Below are positions 34,051-46,241 of a stretch of DNA of 64,000 bases, one piece after another. A program made the translations under genes and the position numbers. Under the pieces are notes generated by a model. That model ran no database searches. It saw nothing but the letters and a program-made list of their open reading frames with translations, and was not told the DNA's origin. Source of the DNA: Deroplatys truncata. Taxonomy: Eukaryota > Arthropoda > Insecta > Mantodea > Mantidae. How positions within the stretch are numbered: the first letter of the stretch is position 1; each line of letters opens with the position of its first letter. The stretch spans positions 56,962,364-57,026,363 of the forward strand of contig CM060980.1 in assembly GCA_030765065.1 (NCBI GenBank), in the 5' to 3' direction.

Positions 34051-34760
34051 TGATTCTTTCTTACAAAAACTTATTCTTTTACCAACTTATAATTAATTGA
34101 GATAAACCTTTATTACAACTTTTACACATTTCATTGTAGGTATAAGACGAGTTTAACAGGCTAAAACGATCGTCATTTTAAAAAAGCAAATCGGATTGCT
34201 TTGAATCTCCGTTCAGAATTACGACTTCCCATTTCAGAGAAATATATGCATTTGAAAATTCAAACCAGTAAAAGGAATTTCTCGGAAATTGTTAAAAAAA
34301 AACATGAATGGTGTGATGATGTACATTCTTTGTGTAGTAATATATTATCTAACACTTATGAATTATTAATTATACAAAAGTTATATATTGAATAAAGAGG
34401 AACTTTCAGATTATTCCCAGGAAATTCAAGATTATACATTTTATTTTTCAGGTAAATATCTGTAATAAATGCTATTTTAATGAAAATCGTAAGTCATATT
34501 TGAGAAAATGAAATAAATCGAAAATGTTTCCATGTCCAGCATAGTTTGGGTTGTGGGGAAATCTTCCTGTTGCCAACTTTGAAGATGCAGAAATTAAATA
34601 CCAACACACACAAACACAAGGACCTTTTTCTAAAAATTATTTTTTGGAATCAGAGGGACTCAAAACACGTATTTCCGGTGTAATCTCGACATCGGATTTT
34701 TGGGTGGAAAACAATAGTACTTCGTCTCTAATATAGGTAAGTAGTTGACAGAGAAAGCAA
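34051..34760 (-). repeat. F1 copy, tandem row 1 of 3
   Basis: The copy lacks the outermost 3' tip. It has CTTACAAAAACTTATTCTTT, a CACACACAAACACAAGGACC tract at about 34604-34625, CGTATTTCCGGTGTAATCTC and GACAGAGAAAGC at its 5' end. It is followed by two more minus-strand copies. Confidence 0.75.
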
Positions 34761-34825
34761 AAATGTATAATATTTAAATAAATATACCTACTCAGCACAA
34801 TATATTTGTGAAACTATTGTAGGGT

Positions 34826-35570
34826 AAAGATGTGTTACATTCACACGACCTTCTCTACCCATCTTTAATAAACTATTCTTACAAAAGCCTATTTGTCTAT
34901 TAACTTTATGATAATTGGGACAAACCTTTTCAGAAATGGTTTTATTACATATTTCCTTGCAGCTACAAGGAGTATAAAGGAATACAGTAGTCTCATACGG
35001 TAGTCAAATCTTTTAAGAGCGGGTCTCAATGTGATGGCTTTGAAAGTCAGACCTCTTTGCATGGCCATGAGAAACAAAATAGTGATTTTGCATAAAAGTA
35101 AAAATTATTTGACAATTCAAACCAATAATAAATAATAGATATCTCGTAAATGGCTTATGCCACAATTTTTTTATTCGGCATAAAGTGTGTGGTTTAACGA
35201 GATCTACGTTTCCGTGGTAAGTTTTTGCCTATCTCTTAAAATTGATTAAGAATGAAGAAGACTACAAAGCTATTCCCAGAATATTCAAGATATGCATTTT
35301 ATTTGTATTGTAAATATCCTAAACATCTGACATTTTAATCAAAATTGTTAGAACCATTTTTGAGAAATTCAAAATAACCATTTTTTTCATTTAAAGGGTA
35401 GTTTTGGCTAGAGGGATTTTCTTGAAAATCTTCTGTCGCATTCCTGAAAGACGCTAAACTTAAATACAAATATTGGTATTTAACCGACTTTTCGTTTTTG
35501 AGTTGTGCTGTTCACAGGCAGACACACACACCGTCTGCGCGCGCACAGTAACGGACCTTTCTAAAAAAAA
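34826..35570 (-). repeat. F1 copy, tandem row 2 of 3, 5'-truncated
   Basis: From AGATGTGTTACATTCACACG to GACCTTTCTAAAAAAAA. It stops just past the CA tract (35517-35532), and the next copy starts at once. The F1 5' sixth is missing. Confidence 0.75.
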
Positions 35571-36418
35571 TCTGATGTGATACATTTACATGATTTTCTC
35601 TACCCCTATCGTTTATTAGTGGGTACACAAATTATTCTTAAGTTTATTTTTCTATCTACTGAACTTTAATCCAAATAAACCTTTGCATAAATAGCTACAT
35701 TACACATTTCGTTATAAATACAAAGGGAATAGCGATAGTCAAATGTTTAATAATTGGAGGCTATTTGCTGGCCTAAAAATTCTATATTGTTTTCATGACA
35801 TCGCGAGAAACAACAGAATGTTGAAAGGACTTGAAGGGAATGAGCAAATAATAAACAATTCGAAGCTTAATAACGGATATCTCAGAAATGGGGATGCCAC
35901 AAAAAAATCTTATTTGAAATAAATTGTGTGCTTTAACCAGATCTATACTTTTTGTATATTATGCCTTTCGTCTATCGCTTAACGTATACCAGTTATACAA
36001 GGTTATACAAAATTCCTTCCGAATGAAGAGGACTTCACAGGCTATTCCCAGAAAAATCAAAATGCACATTTTATTTGTCATGTAAGTATATTTAATATAT
36101 GGTATTTGTCAAAATCTTTTAAGCCATTTTTAGCAAATAAAATTTTCCGAAAAATGCTCCTGTAAAGGGCAGTTGGGGCGTGTGGATTTTCTTGAAAATC
36201 TACGTGTCGCATCTTTGGAAAATACTAAACCTCAATACCAAGTTAAGTATTTATTCCTCTTTTCGTTTTCTAGTTGTGCGTGGTGGAGAAGGTAAAAATG
36301 CGCTTTTGGGGGGATTCAGGGAATCTCAAATCTGTGCTTTCAGTGCTTCCTCCGCATGGAATTCTTGGATGGAATACAATACTTCCTCTACTTATTATAA
36401 GCAAGCAGTACAGAAAGT
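35571..36418 (-). repeat. F1 copy, tandem row 3 of 3
   Basis: From TCTGATGTGATACATTTACA to GGAATACAATACTTCCTCTA. A segment around the CA tract is deleted: GTTGTGC is followed directly by GTGGTGGAGAAGG near 36270-36290. Confidence 0.75.
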
Positions 36419-37646
36419 GTTGGTCCCTTGCCTGTACTCATTCTAAAATTACCTCGATCAGAGCGTTCAAAAGCATTGACATAATTGCGGTTCTGTAATC
36501 TTCTCGCCCATTATTGTCTCTTCTTGTGGTTTTCCACCATCGACGATTGAGAGTTGGGTCCGAACCGGACAGGACACGGCTGCAAACACCAGCAGTCGAG
36601 GATTGTATTGCCACTGACATTAAAACTGTTCGTGCACGTTTAGGTTCGGAACAGTACGGAGTTATGTTATTATAGGTCTTGCTTCTCTGCTTGTCAAGGT
36701 TTAGTATTTAATATAGCGGAACGTATTTTCATAACAGTTTAAGAAACAAATAAACCGTCCAATGCAACACCGAATTTCAGGAACTGGGGATTCGTGTATT
36801 TGACACACCTACAGTTCTTAAAGCGAACTTAAATTCAAAACAACGTTTCAGAATTGGACAAGAAAATAAAATACAAGCGTCATTTATTAACGCGATAAAA
36901 CTTGACTTCGCTGCTCGATTAAAGCAATCACCGGCAAAATCTATCGCGAAGTTAGAAAAGCAGAGATCAGTTATACATCAGAAAATTGCATTTAAGTTAC
37001 TAAATCTTTAGCTTCTTTAAAGTACGTTTTCTTTACCAATCTCTTACAGGGCGTGATTGTAGGCAGCTCTGCTGTGGTTAGCGGTTTCAGCTGGATGGCT
37101 ATCGGAGAAAAAGAAAATGAATTAACGGTATAAGGGCAGTTTCATATATCGACTAAGTTTAAATCATCACTATCACAGGAAAAGCTCATTAATAAGTCAT
37201 AGCTTCGTTCCCCGCTGTTTACCTACATCGCAAATGCCGAAGTACCAGAACTTCAAATCCGTAGCTTTCATGAAACTTTGTTCTTGCTGTTACGGAATCA
37301 AATAATCTACGCCCAGAAATTTCGGATACGATATGAAAATCTTTGGTAAAGGATAATGTTCAGGAATAAGGAATGCACAGATAAAAGAATGAACTACTCA
37401 GCTAGAGAAAGAGTTCTAGTGTCCTTGACATCCTCGTGCCTTTCTCACTCTTACATGGCACCGCCCGCCATACGAAGGGTGCCTGAACCCTATTAGCATT
37501 CATAAAAGGCAGATTTTTGTCCTACATCTTGAAAATAACATGTAGCGGGATCTAAAATTGTTTTTGAAAATAAAATAATGGCTGATTTTAATTACCTTGG
37601 ATTGAAAGCTAAATAATTCAGCCATTAGATATTATTAAAATAATAT

Positions 37647-37694
<48 letters not shown>

Positions 37695-39295
37695 GTTTCA
37701 CTGTGAATATGGAAAAATTAAAAGAAAATTAAATATCTCAAATGAGGAATAGGAATAAAACTATACTTTAATATACAAATAACCATTTTTAGCATGTAGT
37801 TAGCTGATTCTTAGAAAAATGGACAAACAAAGTCGAAGTGCATTGAAACGAAGTATTTAATAAACACAACGAATGTTCAATTAGCATATTGTAAGTTCGA
37901 AATATGAAATGAGAGAAATACACATGTAAATTTGTTTATATTAATCAGTAGTATCTGACAGATCAACGTATTTATGATACAAAATTTTCCAAAATTTAGA
38001 AGCTAGACCTTTTGTACTGACGACGAAGTGACCGATGTCACCTTTTGACGTCGTCTGCAATATCTGCTGTTAATTCTGTTGCCGGCTGCTACAGTGGTTG
38101 GCTATGCGATCTTTCTCTCAGGATATGCGTGGGCGTAGTGTGTATAAATTGACTGAGAAATTTAATGGATCTAATGCTTGAGCTATTGAAGCGAGTTGCC
38201 GACCGTTTGAAGATAAAGCATGAAACGGATTATGAATCGTAGAATTCGAAACTATACCTATTGAATTATTATACATGTTAGCATTTGCATTTGAAATAGC
38301 TGTTTCCGCAATAACTAGAAGCATAACTTGCCGTGAGTCGCTAAAATGCCTACCGGTAAAACCACTCGCGACTACCGCTAAGTAACTGATAACCCAGCGT
38401 GGTCTTAGGCACTACGAATTGCCGATCGCCGTAATAGACTGTAGGCTCCTAATGCTGTACACGAAAGAGAAGAAAGAAAGAAGCTAATTTTAGCAATAAA
38501 CACTCTTTTATTAACTTAAGTCCCTCCTACTTTAGAACTACCCTACCGAAGTTTCTACATTATACGTTGCCAAATTTTGTGAAACACAACTTTTACTCTT
38601 TGGCTACAAATTCTAAGAATTCTTTCTCTTTCACTTTCACACATCTATTATTTCTTAACGTCTTGAATTCTAGCTACCTGAACGTTGAGCCAATAAGTTT
38701 CTTGTTGACTTAAATTCGCCGGATTGCTTAATTACCTTAGCTGCTCTACACTTTAATTACTTTTCCTGAACCCGTAATCTGCCCGGTACTGACTTCCTTA
38801 TTCAATTACAAAGTTGTATGCATTGTTGTTCCATTGTGCATTGTTTCAATCTGTGGAAACAATTTATTACAATTATTTATGTATCTTACTATAATTTATT
38901 TATTAACTATTCATATTTTCCGTCAATAATTGCGGTATCAGCACAAATATACACTGCTTCTGAAATGTTTAATACGCCCCCATGTCATACTGCTTTCTCA
39001 ACTTTTTCGGAACCTTATTCTCTACTTGAGCTCGCAATTATCGGGCCGAGAATAAAGGCAATCTACACCTCATCTACCCTCAGTAGACATAGAGTAATAC
39101 CACTTTATAGATATTTTATAGACACAATAGACTAGATGCTTTGTTGCGAGTGCCAAAATATTTGTATAATGTGATGAGACAAATTAAAACAATAATGTAT
39201 GAAATTCAGTATAAAACTAACGATAATAATGCGAACTTATCTATTATGAGAACAGAAGAGTAGGTATAAATCCATAAGATATGTAGACAAGAAAA
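36419..39295. other. Long unique-looking region, no gene recognised
   Basis: Nearly 2.9 kb without any of the repeat families named here and without a convincing frame (all 60-105 codons, no domains). The only simple repeat is an (AT)n at 37649-37691. It is one of the largest blocks in the window free of recognised insertions. Confidence 0.45.
37649..37691. repeat. (AT)n microsatellite
   Basis: About 21 perfect AT units, flanked by AT-rich sequence. No element border is associated with it. Confidence 0.95.
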
Positions 39296-39487
39296 GGATT
39301 CACATGACGTTCTCTACTTACTCTTCTGCGAACTATTCTTACAAAAGATTCTTCTATCTACTTCTTGTTATTCAAGATAAACTGTCATTACACATTTCGT
39401 TGTAAATAGGCTAAAGCGATAGTAATGTTTTAAAAAAGGCTATCGCTGTGGAATGAGTTTATAATTTCATGCTTCTTGCATCACGAG
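39296..39487 (-). repeat. F1 fragment (3' end)
   Basis: GATTCACATGACGTTCTCTA through TTCATGCTTCTTGCATCACG. It is the first 190 bp of F1 counted from its 3' end. A second copy starts right after it. Confidence 0.7.
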
Positions 39488-40338
39488 AAAAATATGCACT
39501 CACATGATTTTTTCTACTTACAATTCTACAAACTGTTTTTGTAAAAGCTTATTCCTCTATCTAGTTTTGTTGATCGATATAAGGTTTTACTACGTGTGTA
39601 TACATTTCGTTATAGGTAGAAGAATACAGTGGGCTAAAGCAACAATCATATTCTTAAAAAGTCGTCGCTATGTGATGGCCTTGGAGTTTCATGCATGACC
39701 ACGAGAAAAACGAATAGCGATTTACCACTTGAAAAATGCACAAGTATTCGAACATTCACACCAATAAGAAAGAATATCTTGGAAATAGTTAATGACACAA
39801 AAAATTAACTGACATAACTTATGGGCTTTAACGATATCTACAAATTTTGTGTAGTAAGATTTTGTCTATTTTTACGATTTACCAGATACTATACGAAAGT
39901 TATTCATAATGAAGAGAACTTCACATGCTATTCGCAGAAAATTCAAGATATATGTGTTATTAGTCACACAAATATCTTAAAATATATAGTATTTTAATCA
40001 AAATCGTATTAAACAGTCTTTGAGAAAATTAAAAATAAGGAAAGCTTTTCCACGTAAAGGACAGTGTGAAGTGTACCATATTTTAAAGATTCTGAACTTA
40101 GATACCTAGTTTGGTGTTTAACCGACTTTTGACTTTTGAGTGATGCTGTTTATAGACAGACAGACACACACAGACACACATGCGCGCGCGCGCGCACACA
40201 CACACACACACACGCACGCACACACACACACACACACACACAAGGATCTCCTAAAAATTCAGGGGTTTCAAAACGTGAAAACTCGGTATTGAATTTTTGG
40301 GTGGAATACATATCTTCCTCTACTTTCCATAAGTATGC
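39488..40338 (-). repeat. F1 copy with long mixed CA/CG tract
   Basis: It starts ATATGCACTCACATGATTTT and ends GGAATACATATCTTCCTCTA. The tract at 40155-40242 mixes CA, CG and GCAC units. This is longer and less pure than in most copies and contains ten alternating CG/GC bases, a Z-DNA-prone sequence by composition. Confidence 0.8.
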
Positions 40339-40414
40339 ACTAAATAGAGCAAGTAAAAAGAAGAAGTAAAGGATGGAATGATAAATACAGTTACAAAGGT
40401 ATTGTATACAATAC

Positions 40415-41000
40415 GCAAACCGAACGAGGTGGCGCCGCGATAAAGTGTGTGACTCGCATTTGGGAGGTCCCGAGTTCGCTTCCTGGCGACCATCCACTCT
40501 GACCCATGGGTTTTTCGTGGTTTTCCCGGATCGACAGGCAAATGATAGTGTGGTTCACGGCTTTCCTGGCCCTCATTTCCTCTGCCCATCATCTTCCTTG
40601 TCATCTGTCTCAGGGTTAGGACCAGGCGACGGTGTTCTGCGGGTTAAGGCTGGCTGTGCACTCTGTAGAGGTTACTGCCCTAGCGTCGTTTCGGGACTGC
40701 TCAGTTAGGACCCGCTTCTGGGTGCTCTCGGGCGGGCGCCCCTTCGGGGATCACTTGAGGTTAGGGGTTGTGGGTGGGCTCGGGCGGGGTTAATGTATTC
40801 GATCTTTAAACGTTAGGGGCCCCGTCCATGTTTGCACCCATCGGCATTCGTATCTGGTCGCCCTTCGGGCCTCTCCCCTCATCCCTCCCTCACAGGATCA
40901 CGTAGAAATAAAAAGAGCAGCTGCGGCCTACTGAGCACCGGTTTCGAGGGCCCCTTTTCATCCGTACCTTTACCTTTATATACAGTACGCAAAGAAGAAC
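40415..41000 (+). repeat. SINE-B copy 3, the most complete
   Basis: The head has CGAACGAGGTGGCGCCGCGA (A-box region) and B box GAGTTCGCTTCC. It continues with CCACTCTGACCCATGGGTTT, then a GC-rich body with CGGGCGCCCCTTCGGGG at about 40731-40747. The 3' domain is ATCTGGTCGCCCTTCGGGCC to AGAGCAGCTGCGGCC. Length is about 580 bp. Its head alone recurs at 59600-59715 and its 3' domain at 9690-9850. Confidence 0.7.
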
Positions 41001-42182
41001 AAGAAGCTCAGAAGGAGGCGATAGCGCTTTTATAAATGCAAACCTACTGATGATGTTTGTTGTTTTTATTGTTTGGCAGTAGGTTAAAGCTGGTTTAGGC
41101 ATTCATTTTAGCGGTAAATGTTAAGTTTTCAATACCCTACTATTTTTGGATTGTTAAAACCCGTTACTATTTAAGTTCTTTATTACATGGAAAATCCTAG
41201 TTACGTTTCAAAAAGCTGTATTAATAAAACAACAAGAACTTTTAATTGGATTTATATTTCATTCTCTGTGTTTGACAGAGAGATAGCGAGTTTATCATTT
41301 CTCCTGCGTTAGCGCATTTGCTTTAGAAAATTGAGATAAAAACTTACGAGAAATTGGGAAAGAAGAGCTCCTACTGCATATGTAGAATCCCCTGGCCAGC
41401 TGGAGCACTTCTGAACAAACAATCTTTAACCGCACATACAGGCCATATGGCTGACAGCATACTTTGTGCTAATTTACGCTAAAATAATTAATTTCATTCA
41501 ACGTGTCGTTTACACATAGCAAAACATCTGCTGAGACACCTTTCGGACATTAATAGAACTGTGCTGCGTTCAAGAATTCCTCATGCATACGCCAGAAGCT
41601 GGTAATTTCTAACCTTTCCGTATATTTATTTGGCATTTCAAGCATCATAAACGCATTTCAGTACATTTCTCTAATTTTAAGGTCATGATGATACTAGTCA
41701 CACTAATAAGCTTGTTGTGCATTACTTCATTAAACTACTGGCGATCCAATGATATTTCTCTTTGTAGCAAATGCCAAGTCGTTACGGCGTAACGCTACGC
41801 TTCATCTCGCACCCACCGTGCATAGCACCTGGCCTAATTATATGTTCTCGGTAATTATTTCACATAAAACATGCATCCTGGAATCGATCATAATGACAGC
41901 ACACATTCTAGAACACAAGAATGCACAATAGTTGCCAGAACAACATCGGCTTATGATTCTATAACCTTTTGCAAGATGATATAATGGATAACTAGCCCGT
42001 TTTTAACGTTTAACGGAGCTATTTTTATTTTAATCCGTTATAAGTTATAGCGTGTTTAGCTTATAACAGGTTAATGAATATGTTCCTAAAACTCTTCTTT
42101 ACGCTTAACAAGAAAATAGGAGAGAAAGAGGTAGGAGGTGGGAAAACAAAACACTCTACTCCTTCAACAAAAGAAGGAAACA
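41001..42182. other. Intergenic DNA, no gene recognised
   Basis: AT-rich sequence with one 60-codon frame at 41749-41931 and no domain. Purine-rich at 42115-42180. Confidence 0.5.
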
Positions 42183-42867
42183 AAATCTGATGTGTTACAC
42201 TCACATGATTTTCTCTACTCTTGTACAAACTATTTTTACAAACGCTTATTCTCCATATGCTTCATCTTCATCGAGATGTTAATCTTATTGCTAATTTTGT
42301 TGTAGATACAAGAGGAAGTGGTAGGCTTTAAGCGATAGTCAAATATTTTAAGAGCTGGTTACTATGTCGAGTATACCATTCTCTTTGCATTACCAGAAAA
42401 AAAAGAATAACGAATTCCCATTTGAGAAAAAGTATAAGTATTGGAAAATTTAAGGGATAACAAGCAATATCTTGAAAATGGTTTACTCAGACAAAAAATG
42501 TATATGTCATTAATTGTGTATTTTCACGCGGTCTACATTTTTTGTGTAGTAAAATTTTGTCTATCTCTTATGGTTTACCAGTTATGCAAAAGTCGTTAAC
42601 AATGAAGACATTCCCAGAAAATTCGAGATATACATTTCATTTGTCACGAAAGTATCTTAAATATATGATATTTCAATCAGAATCGTAGATGGGATTTTTG
42701 AAAAAATAAAAATTTTCGAAAAATGTTCCATGTAAAGTGTAATCTGGGTTGGTGGGATTTTCTTGAAAAACTTCGTGTCGCATCTCTGGAAGATACTGAA
42801 CCTAAATACCAAGTTTGGTGTTTATCCGACTGTTCGTTTCTGAGTTATGATGTTCACAGACAGAAGA

Positions 42868-42929
<62 letters not shown>

Positions 42930-43054
42930 TATGTTTCCAAAATGTTTTTGTTTTTTTTTTATTCAGGATTCAGAGATTTCCGGTGAAATCTCGGTATCGA
43001 ATTTTTGGGTGGAATACAATACTTCCCCTACTTACTATACGTAGTAGAGAAAGT
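42183..43054 (-). repeat. F1 copy, near full length with long CA tract
   Basis: It starts AAATCTGATGTGTTACACTC and ends CTTACTATACGTAGTAGAGA then AAGTAA. The CA tract at 42870-42926 is almost perfect, about 28 units, the longest pure one in the window. Low divergence from 46242-47090 and 51478-52327 suggests relatively recent spread. Confidence 0.9.
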
Positions 43055-43234
43055 AATATTAGTTTTCTTCACGTATTTACACTGCTGCTCTTAATAGTAA
43101 GGACCCTCTCGGACTTATGTAAGGGGGGCCGAAGGGCCTTGTTTTATGGTACAATAGCAATAAAAATAGTTTGATAACGAAAGACAATCCAAACATTTTA
43201 GCTAAAATCTGCCTCAGTGGGAAGAATTTCTTGA

Positions 43235-43393
43235 AAGGAAATCTTTATTTTTCCCTACCCTCCTCTTTGTAGGACTTACACCACCAAGGTTTTACAAGCC
43301 CTGGGTCAGTAGCCTGTCGAGGAGTAAGTCAACTTTGGACCATAGCAGAGCCAGAATGAGTGATCCGCCCAACGCCTAGGTTGATAGGAAAAT
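43235..43393 (-). repeat. SINE-C copy 1, distal part (split by LTR-A)
   Basis: This part matches 61112-61310: CCTCTTTGTAGGACTTACAC, GGGTCAGTAGCCTGTCGAGG, GTGATCCGCC and TGATAGGAAAAT. The match breaks at 43393 and resumes at 44400 on the other side of the LTR-A insertion. Confidence 0.8.
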
Positions 43394-44399
43394 TGTAGTG
43401 TCTTTATGGTTTGTATGTTAGCCCCACGTTGTGGTAGCCAAATATGTGGGAACAATATTTATTTATTAGCCCCACGTTCTGGAAACAAATATGCGGCGGT
43501 GTTATTGTTGTTCGCCCCACATTGGGGAAACAATATGTAGTGGTATTAATGTTTGTAAGTGAAAATTCTACTGTTTATCTGCCGCACGTATGAAAGACAA
43601 TTTGTCGCGGTCACTTCGTGTTATCTTTTACTGAGCGCCTGTTATTGTATTTAATTTTGGGTTCACTGTCCGGCTAGCTATGATTTCTCGGTCAAGCACT
43701 TATCTTGTACAGGTGTGTAAACGGAAAGGAGGTTTTATCCAAAGATAACACTGATGAAAGAATTTGTTTTACACTTTTATTGTCGTAACACATTATTCAC
43801 TTTCACCTATTAATCTTGACAGTCGCCAAACTGAAACTCTTATAATAATTTCTTTACTGCCCATTATTAATTCGCGTACTTCAACTTTTTGTGTAATTAA
43901 CTTTACGACACGAGAGATTTTTCACAAATTTGCTACGCGTAACCTTGATGAACTTGGTGCGACGCATACACCATGAATGCCTCCGTTGAACTATGTGAAA
44001 CTTGATTCTGACACTGAATTTATACTTCCTCGCCCCAATACGCCTAAAGATTATAACCGAGCTGCTATTGGTTAATAAAACGCGCCAATAATAAAACGCG
44101 TCTATATTTATATCCAATGAAAATTACGAAAACATATGCTCTGGGGAAAATGTTCCAGCAAATTCTAAGAAAAACACGCCACTCTGACGTCATTTGCTCG
44201 TCTCTAATAATGATAAACAGCTCACCCCCTCGCTACATTATTGCACGCTATTATTGTCAGTTTCAGTAAGTCCGTATATACCCACTTCTCGACAATAATT
44301 ACAATCAATAAACATCTCAAATCAATGTCACACAACAATGCATATTCACACTACAATCTCTCTGACATTTACATTTTTGTGATACAAATTACTGCGTCA
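43394..44399 (-). repeat. LTR-A copy 2: solo LTR inserted in SINE-C, 1006 bp
   Basis: The borders are fixed by the split SINE-C: the LTR begins TGTAGTGTC and ends GCGTCA, and the 4-bp AAAT is duplicated at 43390-43393 and 44400-44403. Read on the minus strand it has TATAAATT at 44017-44024 and AATAAA at 43776-43781, as in copy 1. Unlike copy 1 it has three tandem units (about 43417-43550), each with a CCCCACGTT- or CCCCACATT-type core, where copy 1 has one. No retroelement body is adjacent. Confidence 0.85.
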
Positions 44400-44545
44400 A
44401 AATTCGCGGATGAAATTATCCAAACCAGTACTCGCCTTGGACTGAGGAAAACCACGGGTCAGCTTGGTCGGTCCGGGGGTTTGAACCTGGGACCTCCCGA
44501 TTGCAAATCACTCATGTTACCGCGGCATCACCTCGTTCTTTATCT
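44400..44545 (-). repeat. SINE-C copy 1, tRNA-like head part
   Basis: It continues the SINE-C of 43235-43393. On the minus strand the head has CGAGGTGATGCCGCGGTAAC (A-box region) and GGTCCCAGGTTCAAACCCCC (B box near 44478-44493). The head fits the one at 61380-61455. Confidence 0.8.
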
Positions 44546-45104
44546 ATATTCTCTAAAGGGCAATTTTAAGACAATCTGACAACATGGGAAGCTTAAAGAT
44601 TTGACTTTGATTGTTCATGTTCTTCAAGATACTAACCATTTTGCCATTTTCCATTGCTTCTGCAGAAAGAACTTTTTCCACGCTTAAGACATTAAAGATT
44701 CAGTTTATATAACATCTGGAATTGCCTTGAGGTCAGTTCACCGTGATATGCAGGTGTCTGATGATGAAGTTGTGTATAAACTTACTAGCGTAGACTGGTT
44801 TTGTATTATGAACATATTTATAATTTCAAATTGTTTCTAAAATCTTAAATTGAAAATTTGTTAACACTTGACACTTTGTCAAATGCGCTTTGTAGGACAT
44901 AGTATACTTATAAAGATGCGCCACATAGCAAGTGGAGATTTCTGCCTCAAAACCCAAAGACTTTTTGAAGTAATAACTCTAACAATTTGTGTGTAGGTAT
45001 ATATCCGGTATTACGGCTGCTTCTCATTTGCAAGCATTCCAAAGTTTTAATTTTATGCAGGTAAGTATTTTTCGCCCACCCCCGAAAAATATAATTCTAT
45101 ACAG
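44546..45104. other. Intergenic DNA, no gene recognised
   Basis: AT-rich sequence with only short frames and no match to the named repeats. Confidence 0.5.
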
Positions 45105-46085
45105 GGTATATAGAAAAAAAACACCGACAACGCTGATTATGTTGGGCGGGAACATTTTTCAAGAAGAGAGCTCATGTCCGGAAATAAATGATTTGGACGC
45201 TGTGGGGTGTCGAAATTTGCGAACGGTTCGGATATGTCGTTAAGAAACCCAACAATAACATCATACCGTGCAGTAAATTACAAAAGGATTCTAACTGTTG
45301 ACCTCCCACTTCAATGCAGAACGTACATCGGCGGTGCAGAGACAGAGACAGTGCGGCTACGGGCGCAGTATTTCAGTCGCAGCGTGGATTCGTGACATAA
45401 AGTCCTTCTCTGACGTTACAGGGGTAGCATACACTATAGCCTTCATGGTTCTCCACAGGAAATAGTCAATTAGGTGTGAGATCAGGTGACCGTGGTGACC
45501 ATAGCAGAGGTTCCCCTCTTCCAATCCGATGATTGGGGTATATGGCGTCCAGGTGGTGCCACACATTTGCGTCAAAGTGAGCTGGAGCTCCGCCGTGTTT
45601 CAGCTACATTACCTGACAAACCTGAACAACTTCTACTTATAAAACATAGCGGGGTTAAAAACACCATACACACAATATATCTAACACCAAGTAGAATAGA
45701 AAGAACATCTCTGACAAAAGTGAGGTATGTCGGTCGTGTTAGTCTGGTTGGCAGTAGATACGGCTCAATGATCTGATCATCAATTATCCCAGCACATATG
45801 TTCACACTGAACCTGTATTGGTTACTTCTAACCATTTTCGCACGCGAATTTCGTCTGCCCATGAATGTTGTGCAGGTTCACAATGGCGCCATTCATCGGT
45901 GAACAGCACCAAAGTCGGGAATTGTCGCTGGAGTATGCAGCGCTGTAAATGCCATTGCGTAAACTGTACTCGTCGTCGGTAGTCCTCTTTTACTAATGCC
46001 TGGACTTTCTGCAGATGGTACAGATGTAGCTGTTGCTCATGGACAACACACACACACGTTAGCATGACATGCGCCAAACACTTGC
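45105..46085 (-). pseudogene. Tc1/mariner-like transposase fossil
   Basis: Minus-strand pieces in order cover most of a transposase. At 46059-45890 are LYHLQKVQALVKEDYRRRVQ and FPTLVLFTDE, the block around the first catalytic Asp. At 45830-45690 is YRFSVNICAGIIDDQIIEPY then LLPTRLTRPTYLTF. At 45500-45360 are DYFLWRTMKAIVYATPVTSE and ILRP. The pieces are in different frames with stops between them, so no protein can be made. The N-terminal DNA-binding half is not seen. The motif ACACCGACAACGCTGATTAT at 45121 recurs at 47094, which may mark an element end. Confidence 0.75.
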
Positions 46086-46241
46086 GCCACGAGTGCTGGT
46101 TGACGGGTCGTATTCAAAACATCTCAACACTTCCTCCTCAAAGCCAGGTGTTCGAACCGAGCGTGGACGGTTCGCATCCGTTTTGATACTTGATACCGAA
46201 CACAATTTCTCAATATCATACAATATCATTGTACCTACAGT

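Noticed and set aside
36419..39295. A hidden multi-exon gene in this repeat-poor stretch
   Set aside because: No pair of frames with plausible splice sites and a conserved motif was found. Absence of repeats alone is not evidence for a gene.
40150..40604. Frames of 94-115 codons on the minus strand
   Set aside because: They run through the F1 CA tract and the GC-rich SINE-B, both of which are low in stops. No conserved protein pattern is present.
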